DNA from: Heliopora coerulea
Lineage: Eukaryota > Cnidaria > Anthozoa > Scleralcyonacea > Helioporidae
Direction: 5' to 3'
Length of the DNA stretch: 64,000 bases
Assembly (NCBI GenBank): GCA_030142905.1
Contig: JASJOG010000218.1
Span: forward strand, 62,001 to 126,000
The number at the start of each line of letters is the position of its first letter. Position 1 is the stretch's first letter. Below, in pieces: positions 12,401-27,755 of the stretch. The notes beneath the pieces are model-generated. The model worked only from the letters and a program-made list of their open reading frames with translations, did no database searches and was not told the origin of the DNA. The translations under genes and the position numbers were made by a program.

Positions 12401-15400
12401 AATGAAATTCAGAGCGAATATTTTGGTCCAAAAACATGACGTGATAAACTTTTTAGTTCATAGCCTCCTTACTTGCGACTCGACCAAATGCAAATAACTC
12501 TGATCATTTGTAAGACACCTTCCAGTAAAAAAACTGCATTGATATTAAAAATCACTACTTGTAAAATCCTTTTAGCAAATACATTAACCTTTTGTTAAAT
12601 GCCAATCAACCATTTTATTTCAGTCCAATGTTTATACATTCACATGTCAAAAACATGTTTTTCCCAAATGAAATCCTTTTGTTAGAAAATGCATCTTATT
12701 ATGAAATAAGTTAGTTAAAGCCAACGAACGTTGGCTTTACGCCTGATACCGCCCTCGGAATGTATCTGGCGTAAAGCCTCCGTTCTCGGGCTTTAACTCT
12801 TACATATATATATTGTACCGTCTTGGAAAACGTATACGCTCAGACTGAAGTATTGAGTAGGAATTAATCTGCATTATTATATTTCAAGGATTATCCTGAC
12901 TACTATTCATTGATAAAAAGACCAATTGATATGGCGAAGATTTCGACGAAAGTTCACGCTGAGCAGTACAGCACATTGGAGGAGTGCTTCCAGGATTTTG
13001 TAGTCATGTTTGATAACGCCTGTAAATACAACGACCCGGATTCTCAAGTCTATAAGGTACACACAATTGATTACTAGTCATTGAAAATTAACGTTGTGGA
13101 TTTTGGTCGACTTGCTGCAGTGAAGTCCATGAGGCCTTGATGCCGGAATTATCCTTGAAATATCCACGCGAGCATCGTAAATCCGTGAGTTATTTGGAGG
13201 GTGTCCTTGAAGCAAAGTTGTACGTCACTGGAGGAGATTAAGTCACGCCTAGTGAACGCGTTTCAGTGTTCTTTTCTTAACTTTCCCATAGTTTGAGATG
13301 AAATGTGTTAATTATGCGATTGAGGTTTCATCAGACAGCAAGGTTTAATATATCAGCCAGGTTCGTTCCTTTGCCTCGATTCTTTCAGTTAATGTTCTTC
13401 CAGCCAGTCGACCAACCAGCCCTTTCCTGATAAAACCGAAGTGGAGTAAGAATGTTCAGATTTCCGTTTGTGTGATATTCATAAAACGTGGATGGAAGGG
13501 GTTAGGCCTAAACTTTGGGGAGGGGGAATGAAGGACATATTCAGGCCCATGCCAACGAAAACTGGATGTCTTTAACTTTCATAGTCACTCAGTGTGGTGT
13601 GTCCCGCAGCATTTCCTACGTATGTGACCCGGTTTACGAGGTCAGGTTACGAAGTCCCTGCTTAAAAGCTGGGGTAAAGTAACCAGATTGTCTAAGTTTT
13701 CTACGACTTATTTACAATAATATTAACAGCAGCGCCTGAGTCAATCCCAGAAAACGTAGGTATTGTAAAAAACGTTTCCTCCGTTCTTTCCTTTGCGTCC
13801 TCTCTGACTAACACTGATGATCGTCTGTTGTGGGGAGGGGAGATCCTTTGCCCGGTAAATTATTAGTTGGGGTGCCTATACCCTCAAAACACTGGTACAT
13901 GTGTGACCCAATGTTAGATTACCTAGGTCATTTAACGTATTTGTTCCAAGCGTTGTGGAAACAATGTGATCAATGATATAAGAATAGAATACTGCGTAGA
14001 CAGTGGTAAATAAGGTAAAAAGTTTAAAGGTTGATAACTGCCGTGAATGATGTCAAAGAATTCCAACGTTTCGAGCAAATGCTCTTCGTTAGGCAAAGAA
14101 ACGTGTTCTGAAATAGGAGTAGCAACTGGACTAGGTTTTATACGAAAAGGAGTCATGTGATAAAAAGCTGGCATTGTTAACCAATGAAATGCGAGAAACA
14201 AAAACAAACTAATCAACGACCAGGTAACGACTAGGAAGTCATTTGCTATTTGGTCTACAGTGTATGTGGTCTAGTCTAAGTGGTTTGGCCATACGAGATG
14301 CCTCCGTTTCATTCGATAAATGATTTATGGTTGTCAGATAGATTGCACTGTGGATAACAGTACGCCACAACTCAACGTAAAATCTATAGGTCAAATGCTG
14401 TTAAATCACTATGGCCAAATCATTTCTTTGACAGTCGTGGCGACCTTGGTGCCGGGCAGTGCGAGAGAAGAGATTACTAAACACACGAAAAATCTCAGGC
14501 ATCTGGCATTGCCTCTAACCTCTAAATTTATGAAAAGAGGGGGAAAGTAAACTGGGGGGGGGAACTGGATTGAAAGTATTCCTTTAGGTTTTTTGAAATG
14601 GGGAGCCTGGCAGTGATCGTATGTCAACTTCAAACCCGCACTTGCATAACCCCGTAGTATTTTAGTTTTGCCGCAAATATTGTGTTCATTTACTCAACTT
14701 AGCATTATTTCTGAGACTTTACAGGTGAAACGACTATTTGAGATGTATTTAAGGCCGTTTTCCACTAGACGAATTTCTTCGCGCGAAGCGACTTTTTCTT
14801 TTGTCTCATGAGCTTTCAGCTTGAACTAATGATGGATCTATTCAATTCGAACAATGAAATGTCGATTCGCGTGACAAAATTCGCTTAGTGGAAAACGGGC
14901 TTAACGTTGTGTTTAACTGACGTTGTTCACTTTGATGTATTCCTTGCAGGACTCGCTGGTTTTGTTGAGAGAACTTTTCGCTACAAAACTCGAACTTCTT
15001 GGTAAGATTTTTAGGATTTTAGTGTATATTAATGATGCTTTCCTTTCACACGGTTAGGCCGCTCATTACGATAATTCTGAACTTGAACTAGTATATCATG
15101 TACAAGAACGAGTGTTTGACTCTGAGGTTAAACACCGAGAAAAGCGTTTTAAAAACGAGACGGACCGAGCTTTTTGAAACGTTTTTGAGGTGTTTGATCT
15201 CAAGGTCAAAAACTCTCACGAGTGTTAGATATGCCTTATCAAACGAACCAGTATTTACGGGGAAAATCAATTTAATTTATTTAGGCATTTGATCGAGGTA
15301 TCAAAACAAGTCTCGGTTGTGATTTTCCTTCGTGTTTTCGTCATGTATTATTAATAAGTTCCAGGAGCTAATGGAAAGACCAGCACACTTAACACATTGT

Positions 15401-18400
15401 GTCACACCTACCTTTACTGGCTGCTGGTGGCTTGTGGTAGTGTACGTCTCTCTCACGACCGTGACTAGGATTTGATTCCGGCTTCGAGCAGTTCTCTGAT
15501 TAAAGTTACATTGGTTACATGTGAGAAGAGTGTTGTCCAGTTTGACTCCACCAAGCATCGCAGGTTTTTTCCGGGTACTCTGGTTTCCTCGTGTAGTAAC
15601 ACTGAATCCGTGAGGGATGGCCTTTAATGGACCTCTAGGGAGAACAGCTTAGCTAGCTGATGGGGTTATCCAGTTTAAAGACACTTAACATTTACTACGG
15701 GCTTATTCGACAGTCTCGACTTTCAAAGGAGAAAATATTCGGCCACAGTGGACCTTCTAGTGCATGTGAAGTTTTGCACCGTTCGCGGTCTCCCAAATTA
15801 ATGTGTTCCATTTTGAAATTTCCCGGACTGACTTGTCTAACATTGAACGAAATGAAAGCGCCCGTAGAACTTCGGAGGACGCCCACCTCACCCATGTGAG
15901 TGATTTGTGTGTGAAGAGGCGTTCTCAAGGTCTGCTGTCCCACTTGCAATGTTTGGTTGTCCACGGCTAGTCGGTGACGCTGTTGTTTTGTAGATTTCAA
16001 CAGAATTTGTGACGGTCTAAGCTAAGTTTTTTATCCTGTGGTTGTGTGTTACTTTGTAGGCGATTGTGAGACGCACGTTCCCGATGTACGGGATCTCGTT
16101 CAGAGAATGATCGAAGAACTTTATGATGCTGTCATTCATCACCAGGTAATAAGCAGATAAAGGTATAAGTAACTTCCTGATCGTACTGAATGCTAATAAT
16201 TTTAGTTAGAAAAGACAAATTCGCCACTTAGTGCGATGAAAGTAGAATAACGTCAAAATTGAAAACTTTGCCGTTTGGGAAAAATTGCTGCAGAATTTCA
16301 CAATTTGCATGTTAGCTGCAAAATTATATATTCGACTGAAGATACCAAGGAGCCATTTGATTTCGTTGATGAGACTTAAGGGCTGTTTACTCGTACGATT
16401 TTGTGCTTTGCAATTGACATCTTGGAGTACGTGTTTGACTGACGAGAGCGTCAAGGACAAACTGCAGCGAAGCATAAACTTATATCTTGCTGCATAGGCT
16501 ATTATGAGCCCATTACATACACGGCGGTGACAATCGCAACGTGCAATTCACGTGAGACTCAAAAGAAAAAGATACCGAGGCCATGTTGGAAGTCACAAAC
16601 AATGGCATATAATGAAATTCTCTTGTTAATGGACCACCAACATGGCCGCCGTGCAACCCACCAAATACGTAGTTTGCTCCATTGAACTCTAAAAAGATTG
16701 GAATTATACCTGCAAACTGTATTTTGAAGCCAACATGAAGGCTGATATGCAGGTCAATTTGTAGGTCATCCCAGTCCCCTACGCGATAAAACACACAACC
16801 TATTGCGAAAAACTCAACCTAAATGTCGGATTTTTTGGCCGAGGACAATCTCGGTAGGACTGCATATTTGTGAGAGTTAACTGTCAATGAAAAGTAAAGG
16901 TTCAATACAACTTTTTTCCACGCGTGTTTTTGATCAACATGTCTACCCCCATGTCGGCTTCCTTCAATCGTGAGGTCTGGTACAACGAGATATCGTTCCA
17001 GTCTTTTTAGAGTTCAATGGGTGGTTTGCACTTAACGTCATAGCGGCCATGTTGGTGGAACATAGGTGAAAAAATCTCATTAACTTGTACTGTATATGGC
17101 ACTAACATGGCCACAGTATCATAGTCTTTTGAAATTCAAGGGATTGATCGCAAACCACTCATAGTTAGAGAGGGATGAAGTCCTGTTTACGGCCTTCGTA
17201 ATTCGCCTCGGCACTCTGCAATTGCCGAGGAAAATGCCGAGGTAAGTTACGATTTTTCTGGTTTACTTCGGCGAAAAAAAATGCCGAGGGAAGAACATGC
17301 ACTTGTTTCAGTGTCTACTGAAATATCCTTCTTGCAAATACTGTTCGAAAATTACTGTTTGGTCATCATCAGCATAGGCGCAATTTTGTTCAATCGAGCG
17401 TGCGTGAGTGCCAGTAATGACAACAGTATCTGCCGAAGTGTTTGTCGAACTGTGCCGAAGCGATTGCCGAAGTAAAGTACAGTAAATTTATTATGTTCCT
17501 CGACAAAAAAAAATTGCCGAGGTAAAAATAGTTAAATTACGAAGGCTGGTTTATGGGTGGCTTAAAAAGTGCATATTGCTACGAGGGAAACCACCCCCTC
17601 TATCTACATTTCTCTTGGTTATTTGTCCGACATGTGCATGTTTCTATTCTGTAAACGATGTACCTGTTATTGCAAAAATATCGATCTTGTTGTGACTTGG
17701 GTAGGATGACGAAGGTCGTTGTTACAGTGATTCGTTGATTAATCTGCCAAATACTCAAGAACTGGACGAGAGTGGACAAAAAAAGTGAGTTGTTTTGCAC
17801 AGTCTTACGTAGTGAAGTAAAGAGTCGACATAGGGCATTTGTCCCTCCCTTCTCCTTTCTCCTCTTTCCTCTTTCACTTCACTTTTAGCGTGACTTGTAT
17901 TCATGTTTTCCACGTACATGCAGCCAACAAATCTCTAATTATTTTTCGTTTCTCCCAGGTATGTGTTGTCTTTGCCAACCATCGGCAAACTCGTTAAAAA
18001 GGTAAGAACTGATTGCGCAGATTGATTCTGATAAAATGGCTATTGTAAAAGTGGTAAAAGCGATCTCAACGGGAACCTCAACAACGATGTGTACTCTAAA
18101 CAGAAATTTTTACATAACACGGAAAAAATCAATAAAATAGACATACATGCTTTCAGTTTCCAGATATAGATCAATCGGACAAATAGGCTTCAGCGAATAT
18201 TCGAACCTGTAAAATTAAGTATGTTCATCTAATGCTTTGTTGTCTGAGGTATATAGTTCCTAAAGTGTCTTTCGTTCACGGAAACATCGATAAACAGGTG
18301 TGTTTGGGTTTAGCGCAACGTATGTAGGTAGCTAATCCTATTTTCTCAAATTCATTAATAATTCATGAGAATATCACTCAATCAGACAATTTGAATGGCA

Positions 18401-21287
18401 CCACGTGAGCAAACTTGAGATACCATGGAAGTACTGGGCAGAGGACTTCAACTGTTTTTTCCAGTCCTTGCACTGGAAATAATAGTTCAAGTCATTGGAC
18501 TTAGAATGTGATTTCACGCAATCAGTTTATTCATCCATTTATTCACTATTAATACACTAATTGATTGTGCCAACACACTAATTGATTTTGAGGTGTCATT
18601 TAAAAGCTTCCAACTCGGACTAGACCGGAATTTCAAGTACTTGGAATTTGTTCCAGTCCTCGGCTTCGCCTTGAAAACCCGGTCTAGTCCTCATTGTCGG
18701 CCTTTAAATATTACTCTCAAGATCTTCTAGCTTGGCAAACGAAAAGTCTGGCTTGCGCAGGGCTTTAAACGTACGCAATTTACTTTTTGTGCGCTCTACC
18801 CGCTCAGTTTTTAAGCTGGTTCTATATAACTGACTTTTTGGCATACTTGTTATCAATTATCGGCGTAACTGATCAATAGCATGTTGACTTTTCTGCTTGC
18901 TTTTTTCACTTTTGTTTGTCAAAAACGTCAAGTTCTTTAGACGATAGATTAGCGCTGTTGAATTCTTCTTCGTTAGGCCTGTTTGATAGATTTCTTGTTC
19001 CGCTTCGGCACTTTACACGACACTTTAGCGCCTTGCGTCACTCTTTTCAAAACAGTGGTTGAATCTTGGACCTGGTAATGAAGCGATGGTTTTAGAATTA
19101 GATTACTGTAGTAATAACTGTACACGTGTAACTCGCGATTCTCCTATGTTCAAATGTCGGTAGTTGCGTGTTTAACGCCAGTAGATCGATCAATCCAGCA
19201 GCATATCGATTCGGAATTTATCGAAGGATTTATCAAAGGAGACAGGGAATGTGATGTGATTCTGGTTTCCCCAGTAGGAGCATAGATACTCCATATTCGT
19301 AAAGAGCTTGAAAGCGGTATCATGATTGGGGATAATGTTATATTTTATTCACTGTAGAGATATTATAAAAGATTGGACAAATTCCAAGACGATCTTTTTA
19401 CCTTTTTCGAGAAAGTTAGGATGAATCGCCTAGATTCTGAGGTAAGCCTTTTCTGTTTCTCGGCGAATTCTCCAGTCAACCAGGCAAGCAATTGTCTGTT
19501 AAAGTTTTGCCCGTTTTCGCGACCACTTTTTGGTGTGTGATCCTGTTGTGCTTGTAGGTTTACGACGATGCCGTGGACTTGCAACAGTATTTCGTCCAAC
19601 AACGCGATCTTCTTTGTAAAGAAGGTGAACGATTTGTATCACCAGCAATATCTCAAACCAAGCGCCATTTAGCTCACGAGTTAGACGAAGAACGCAAACG
19701 TAAAGCGAAAGAGGAAGCCGCTGAAGATGTGGAAGACGCACACAAGGAAACGTCCAAGGTTGGTTACAAGTTGCATTCAAAAGACGTTGTGCCGTAAAAA
19801 GAATGTTCGGAATCCTCAAAGTGCGTATTTTGAGTTTTATTTAATAACATTATATCATCGTTGGCTCAGTTTCTTTTGTTCTCGAAAGGTTCATAACTAA
19901 CTTACAAACCTCAGAAAGATATTCATGAACTCTCTACCGAAATTTCGCCTTTTCTGTACGTTTGTCGGGCAAGTTAAATACTTCTTTCGAAACTTCACCA
20001 ACGATGATATAAGTCGGTTATATACAATCTTCGCCCTCAAATCTATATATCGCTTAAACACCTCGCTCACGGTATATAACCTTTACATACAAGACGTGAT
20101 TTCAAAAGAACAGTAATATCGAAGATGAAGTACTGCGTCGGCAATTCTGAACGGAGAAGACTTTTAAAGATAGTATTCTGCAAAAGAAAAAAAAAACAAA
20201 AAAAAAGCGGGAGAAAGAACTTCAGACGTTTCTTGTGAAGGTCCGCCGATTTAAAAGGTCACGTTTTATTTGGTGGATAACTCGCCATTTTCGGGAAAAA
20301 AATTTAACTTTGTTTTTTCAGTGTATGGGTAAGGTTGTTAACACCCTAGGACTTTATCGCCGAGGTAGGCTATCCAGGCTTCATGCAACCGAACCCAGGA
20401 GTTACAATCTTGAGTCCTGTATATTCCAGGACATTTTGTTTAAGGATATTTGACTTCTCCCAGAAACATCTGGAGAAATTGTCCAGACTCCAAAGTTTAC
20501 CGCGTAAATGGCCGTTTACACGTGCGACTTTATGCCTTGCGATTGACATCTTGGGGTATGTGTTTAATTGACGAGAGCGTCGAGGACAAACTACAGCGAA
20601 TCATAAGCGGATATCTTGCTGCGTAGACTGTCACGAGTTTATTACATACATCAGGATGACAATCGCAACGTGCATATTCGCACGTGCAAACGACCCTTAA
20701 TGAAGTTTATCCCTGTTAGGATTATTCGCACGTAATTCACGTATAATCTTTCGTAAGTTTTGTATATCTTGTCAGGTAGACTACACTCCTCCTCTTTTTG
20801 TTTTTTGAAGGCCGATGAAGAACATGTGACTAACTTGTCTGAAATCGAAGTCGGAAATCAAGAAATTAGTGTGGGAGATTACGTCTACGTTGATGCAGGG
20901 TTTGTACTTTCGTATGTTATACTCCTCAAGGTTTACCGTTGGTGACTTAGCGTACCAGAAAAAGTAAATGTATGTATGTATATGTATGAATATGAATACA
21001 CACACACAAACATATTTGATAGATACAACATGAGTAGCCCATCTGTATGGGATTTACAAGGCAAGCCGTAGTAAATCCCATCCAGATCGGACGCGAATAT
21101 TGTATCCTTAAAATAAGAATACGTTTAAATGGCCATGTTTACCGGTTATTTTAAAGTTTCAGTAAATTTTAACGTAGAAAATCGAAGGGAACGTTCATAA
21201 TTCTAATTTGTATTCTATTTTCGATTTACAGCATACAAATTAGGAGCCAAAATCTTTTGTGTTTTCTTCGTGAATTATTAAGTTTTT

Positions 21288-21332
<45 letters not shown>

Positions 21333-24300
21333 TTGTGCGTGCGTGCGTGCGTGTGTGTGTATATATATATAAATATTTAGTAGAAACTTGGTCGAGTACT
21401 ATTGCAAATGCTGCATTCTGATTGGCTACGCTATTCGCTATCTATTTGTCGATAGATAGCGAGTAGCGAAAATGGCTTCCTCCTCTCGTTTTTGTGAAGT
21501 TTCTGAAGACGAAATAGATTGCCTACTTGAAAGTGCAATCCCAGAGAAGACGAAAAATGTTCTTTGCTAAGTGTTTCTACTAAAACAATTAGATTATGAG
21601 CTCGAGATTTCTATGAGGTGATAGTTGACACGGGCTTCGCCCTCGTCAACTATCACCTCATAGAAATCTCGAGCTCATAATCTAATTGTTAAATATACAC
21701 GGCTACACTTGACGTTTTCACCTGCTCCGGAAACGCGGTTTTTACCATATTTATAATGGTAGTGTTACTTCAGTTGGTAAAAAATTTTATTGAGTGGGGA
21801 TCGTGCAGTCCTGAACATCTCATGTTTCTTGTTTTAGTGATCGATTCATCATAGCAGTTGAGAAGATATGGATGGACATGAAAGAAACTAAGGTAGTGCT
21901 GTTACTCTATGCATTTTGCGATTTGTGTCAAGCAAGAAATTATTATGTAGGAAATTCCATATGGTTCACGATATGATATGGATATGACTGGCAATATGAT
22001 GTGCATCACGCCAACGCACCACATTCGTAACGTCGCGTTAGCTCTTGTTCCTTCCGAAATGTTACCGCTTTCCTGTGGCCTCCACCAAGATTTGCCCGTG
22101 TTGGACTTCCATTGATCGACACCAACGCTCTTCTTAATGAGGTTGTGGCCACACTCTCTCACTCCTACTTCTGACGCCTGTTGGCGCACTCCTGTGAGAG
22201 CTAGCGCTGATTTTCGGTTTGCCATTTTCCTGGGTCTTAATTTCGGGCACCATTTTAATGTCAAACAAAATGGCCTTCACTGGATTTAAACCGAGACGCT
22301 TCTTACATCGTACGTGTGAGTCCCTCGATTAACCAGGGTAGGTGCATATTCCGAAAATTGGCTTATTCACCACAGTCAGCAAGTAGGCTGACTTTCGTCT
22401 TTTGATCGAACGTCGTTTAGAGTGCGTATAAAAGTTGAATAAATTTAAAGAAAATCGCTTCACCATGAATAGTGTGAAGATAAATACTTTATGTATTAAT
22501 CTGACAAGAGAATCAACTTATTTGCCAGTAAGCTCAAGCAAAATGTTAATCACTGTGATGAATTAGAGTGCGAGAGTATTTCTGTGTCCGTCTATGTTGA
22601 GAAGTTTTAAACGTTCCATACAAGATATAGCAACAACACAGTTGTTAAACTAAACCCTTATTCCTTATCGGCATTGTTTGCTTTGCTACAAAATAATGTG
22701 ACGAAAACTTAGAAATTTGGAAATTCTCGAAGAATTCTTAATGAGTAATACTCTTTGGAATCCTGTGGATTCAATCCTCCATCTTAAAGGGAGTTCTTGA
22801 TTGAAGTCTTGAAACAAATACACAAAGAACGTTCTTTAAAAGGTGCTCGCGAAATGGAATAATAACCTGTTACCACGTCTATTCTGGCTATAACTGCAGT
22901 TCTTAACAACAAAGTTCCAAACAACGTTTACTGAGTGTATTTAATGTTATATTCATTTTCAGTGGATACGCGGTCCTTGGTTTTATCGACCTGAACAAAC
23001 AGTCCACAAGGCGGGAAGGAAATTCATGGAAAAGGTACTGTGCGTGAAAAACGTTCAGGTTTCAAAACTGCTCTCTGTGGAATCATCCAAAAACGTAGTA
23101 GCTGCTTGTAGGTAGTCGCAAATTGACAGATGAATGTATAGCGGCTAAAATCAATCTGTAAACATTCCTCAACAAGTCAGACATCCTTAACCTATTCCGG
23201 CCCCAGATGTCTTGCGGTGACGAGTAAAATGGTCTTGCGTTAGCCGGAGTAAAATTAGAAAGTCGGGTATGGACCGAAAAGAGTTAAGTTTGTTCGGCTT
23301 TTTAAGTACGTTTTTGAAACAGACACACGCGAGTTACACCAAGGAAAATTGTGAGACAAATTATCGTAAGGACATTGTGAATTGACCATATCTTTCTGAA
23401 CCCTTTTCCGAAACGATCCCCTCAGATTACTGTTGTTTCAAAGTCTATGAACTCGAGGAGTAGACCCAAGCGGCCAGGGGTGTGAAGATCTAGGGGCGTA
23501 GTCCCAAAGTAAATTCCACTGATTAACTCCTTAGTTGTTACTTGCAGCTATTTTAAAGCCCATATCTGATGACCCCAGATGTACAGTTTACCCCTGTTCC
23601 TGCCAAACATCCGCAGTGCTTTTGCACTGTTTCCTCACTTGGATAACTATTCAAGCCTCTTACGGCCTCTCTAAAATCTTGGCAGTTCGGGCTGTGGCAC
23701 TCCCGTTTCTCCTGCGAAAGCATTACTATAAAGTTTGATTTACATTTTGTTCACTGTACTCCACTGTCGTGTATTGCAGGAAGTCTTACGAAGTGACAAG
23801 AATACACCAGTTAACATAAACCAAATAAAAGGATTATGTTATGTGATGTACGTTAAGAACTTTATGAAGAGTAAGCCATTGGTAAGTGTTGACACAAAGG
23901 TAATGATAAACCTCAGTTGATGCTGTATATTGGGCTGTAAAACCCCTAACCCTATAAATTGCTTTTAGAAAAGCTGAAATGAAACTTTGAGATTAGGCAT
24001 TTTCGGCTCAATGCCCTTGATTACCAAGGTTCAGTCAGCTGAATTTTCAGTTTTACAGGGCTGGTTACTCGGTGAATATCTTCTGGGGGCTCTGAAATAG
24101 AAAAGTATACGTACTTTCCCTTATCACCATTAAGTTGTCAGTGACAAAATATGGATAGTGATAATGGATAAACAAATTGTATACTGCTCACAGTTACCGC
24201 AATTGCTGTACGGATTGAGCGCTTTGGGTAAGGTTAGGGTTAAAGTTAATGTTACAGGTAAGTTCAGTTTAAAACTGTTTACTCTAGTACTTTGACTGGC

Positions 24301-27300
24301 AGTCAAATATATCGTTTGCATTGAGGGACATGTTTTCCATTCATCGCCAATGCAACTAAGTGCAGCGTATTAGTCAGGCATTGTTCTCTGTCTACCTTTG
24401 CTATTCGAGCCTAAGGATGTCACTGATGCATTCTTATTCTCCGGATGTACCAAGAGCTGCAAATGTTAATGAAAACCAAACAAACCATAACTCGAACCCT
24501 GACACAAACCTTAACCTTAGTTTCTACTTGTAACTTACCTGACAACAAACATGGGGCAAACTACTGTAAACATAGAACAAGTGTAAACTTTAACTAAACA
24601 AGAGTTGCCGATGCTATAAAAAGCTGTAACAGTCTGTAGCATTTTTACTAGTAGAGATAGCCACTGTGTTTGGCTAGTTCAGGAGTAAACATTAAGAGTG
24701 TTGTGAGTCGAAGAACTGGAAGATGTTTGCTGCTCAACTTACTGAGATAGGTATAGGTTGTGTCAGTACCAAATTGGTGACCAAACTTTCACACCATTGC
24801 GCTCTCCAGTTCAGCTTAGGATCTCTGTGGTCTTGTGCATGTTGGCACCATATTTGTAAAAAGGATTTATTCAATGATATTAATTTTTAATATTTCATTG
24901 GAGAACTGTTATCATCAGGGTATGACACTTCATCAGCTGTTTAATTTCAATACCACATTTGATCACTCGTGAACTTTTATACTGTGATGGCATCATTGGA
25001 AAATGGAAAACTGGATTATTAGGAACAATCGGGCTTAAGAGTGAGGAATCAATGATTACTCCGAGTTTCAAGGAGACCTATAGGTTGGCAAGCAAATAAC
25101 CCCTATTATGTCATCGTAGGCTCAGTTTCTTTTGTTCTCCTAAGGTTGATAAGTAACTTATCCATCTCATGAAGATATTCATACATGTACTTTCTACCGA
25201 AATTTCAGCATTTTTACTTGTTTATCAGGCAAGCTAGATGCTTCTTTTGAAACTCCACTTCGGTGTTCAAGCGACCTATCAAACTTCAGGCTTCACCCTC
25301 AGGTTGATATACCAATTCAACACCTCGGTCACGGTATATAACCTTTACACAACCACCTCGCTCTCCGCATAGTCATAAGTTTGTTTATACATTTTCTCTA
25401 GGATTTCGATGAAAACGATGTGTTTGTCTGCGAGTGTAAGTACAACAGCAGACGACAGTCATTCAAAAAGATCAAAGGATGGCCCACTCACGGCCATAAT
25501 GTAAAACACATCCCTCGCGAGCAACCTTTAGTTCTCAATCGAGCTCCATTACTGAATGAAAAAACAACCAGAAAGACTGGAGTGGTAAAGGGAGACGATG
25601 AAGAATTGATCGCATCATTGTATCAGACTACTGAAGAAAAGAAGGTAATACAAGTGCGTATGATCTTGAACTTGTGAAAGTATAGAAACGATTGAAACAC
25701 CATAACCAGCCGACAACTTTAAAAAGTATATAAAACTAAGCATATTCCAAAAATTATAGACATCGTGAGTTCTTGAGTTTCAGTAGTCTCATCTTGTTGT
25801 TGTCGCAATGGTGTCATCTTGATGTTTGCTCACATCTCGAGTTTCAAGATGTCTTTTACTTTCGGAATATGCTTGGAAACGATTTCTTGGCCCCTGACGG
25901 AAATTGAACCAGTAACTTTGAGAGATGGTCGGAAGAGGAACATTCACAAATGTCTGCTGGTTCGTGATGCGTTTGACGTGTGTACCGTCCGTCTTCATAT
26001 CTGGATATGTCGTTTGATGTAATAGTTCTCAAGCTCATTAATAATTCATGAATTATCATAGCCGATCCATGAACACATACCACATCACATGCAAGCATTT
26101 TAATACCCAGTGAAAACCTGTAGGAAAATCTCTAGTGAGCTGGATTACATTAGAGTTACCATCGCCCTAGCTTTGTGTTCTCAGAGGAAGAACTCAAGAT
26201 GATCAGGACATTGTCATAATCAAACCAGATAAAGACGATGGAATTGTCACCCTTTATAAAATTGCCTACAATAAGTAAGTGAAAGAAATCCGACAAGACA
26301 GCAATAGGAACGAAACACTATCTTAACAATTAAATTTGACGCCATTAAGCTCCACGTCTGAGTGAAATGCCGAATTTAATAATTTGAGTCGAATCAAGTA
26401 GGAATTAGAAGCTTCACATGCAAAATGCGACGCATGAACCGGGCCTGAGATATTCAAATCAATGAAACAAACATGCAATATATCAATGGGAATTCTCGTT
26501 TGAGACGCTAGTTCAAACAGTTGTTTATCATGTCTTGTCGGGGGACTCCAAACACTCGAGACAACAAAAATCTTTGGGCAACGCCCCTCAGTTTTCATTA
26601 TTTTCTCATGTTTGGAACTCCTGAGGGAACAGTCAAACTTGTGCTTGAGCTACTTTGTTACAAATAAGGAGAGTTTCATGAGGTATTCAAACATGGAGAG
26701 ATATGTCGAAAACGAGGCAATACCAGAATTTTTGAAACGATCTTTGGGGTGTTCGGATATCTGATGAAACATTCCTTTCGAGTGAATGATGTAGCATCTC
26801 CACCGAATCCGTGTCACATACAGAAAATCGATGTCTCTTTGACAAGGTCATTTTCGTGAGCCACACTCTTTTTCTGTTATCTAAACTAAACCAGAAAGTT
26901 ACGGAACACAATCAGGCACTCTGACGGTCCTAGTACAGACGGATTATATCTTCTCTTGTAGAATTTGCAGATTGATGTCCCGATTCAAGAAGGTTTCATC
27001 AGCTATGAACAGTACTGGGCCGAATCTGGCTGTTACAAATTAGGTAACAACTTAACTTAATATTTTTACCCCCATTGTTATTTGGAGATTTTGAAGTTGC
27101 ACTAAATTTTGTTTACATTTGAAAATTATAAACTGTTCACACTGCTATGAGACAAATGCTCTGGATCAATGACCTTCGGGTGTTACTGCTTGAAATCATA
27201 ACTTTAGCAGGACATACCTGACCTGACCAACTTGTAATCGGCCATCATATCGAACAAGTATTGCTGAAGGTTTTGTTTTGTTTTGTATAAGCGAAATAGT

Positions 27301-27710
27301 TACTTTTCTTGGTCGTTCGAAAGGTTGAACGTTTCACGTTCTAGAAAGTAGCAGACATTTTATTCGTCACTCTCTCGGTTGTAGCTTTGTCATTGATACT
27401 GGCGCTATTACCAATATTTTCTCTAGTTTTTGTCAATTCTATAACTTAATAGTCAGTCTAGTGTTCTTGTTGATTGTTTTTACGTGTTTTTCTCTTTTTA
27501 GGGGACACCGTTTACACTCAAACCGATGAAGGTTACTGGACACTTTCAAGAATCGATAAAATATGGTCAGACAGGCAGTAAGTTTCTCGTAAAATTTTAC
27601 TATCTATCGCTGTTCAATTTTATGCCCACTATATACTAACACACACACACATATATGTGCACATAAATGTTTATATTTTTATGTATATGTGTTCTGTGTA
27701 TGTGAGTTAA

Positions 27711-27755
<45 letters not shown>

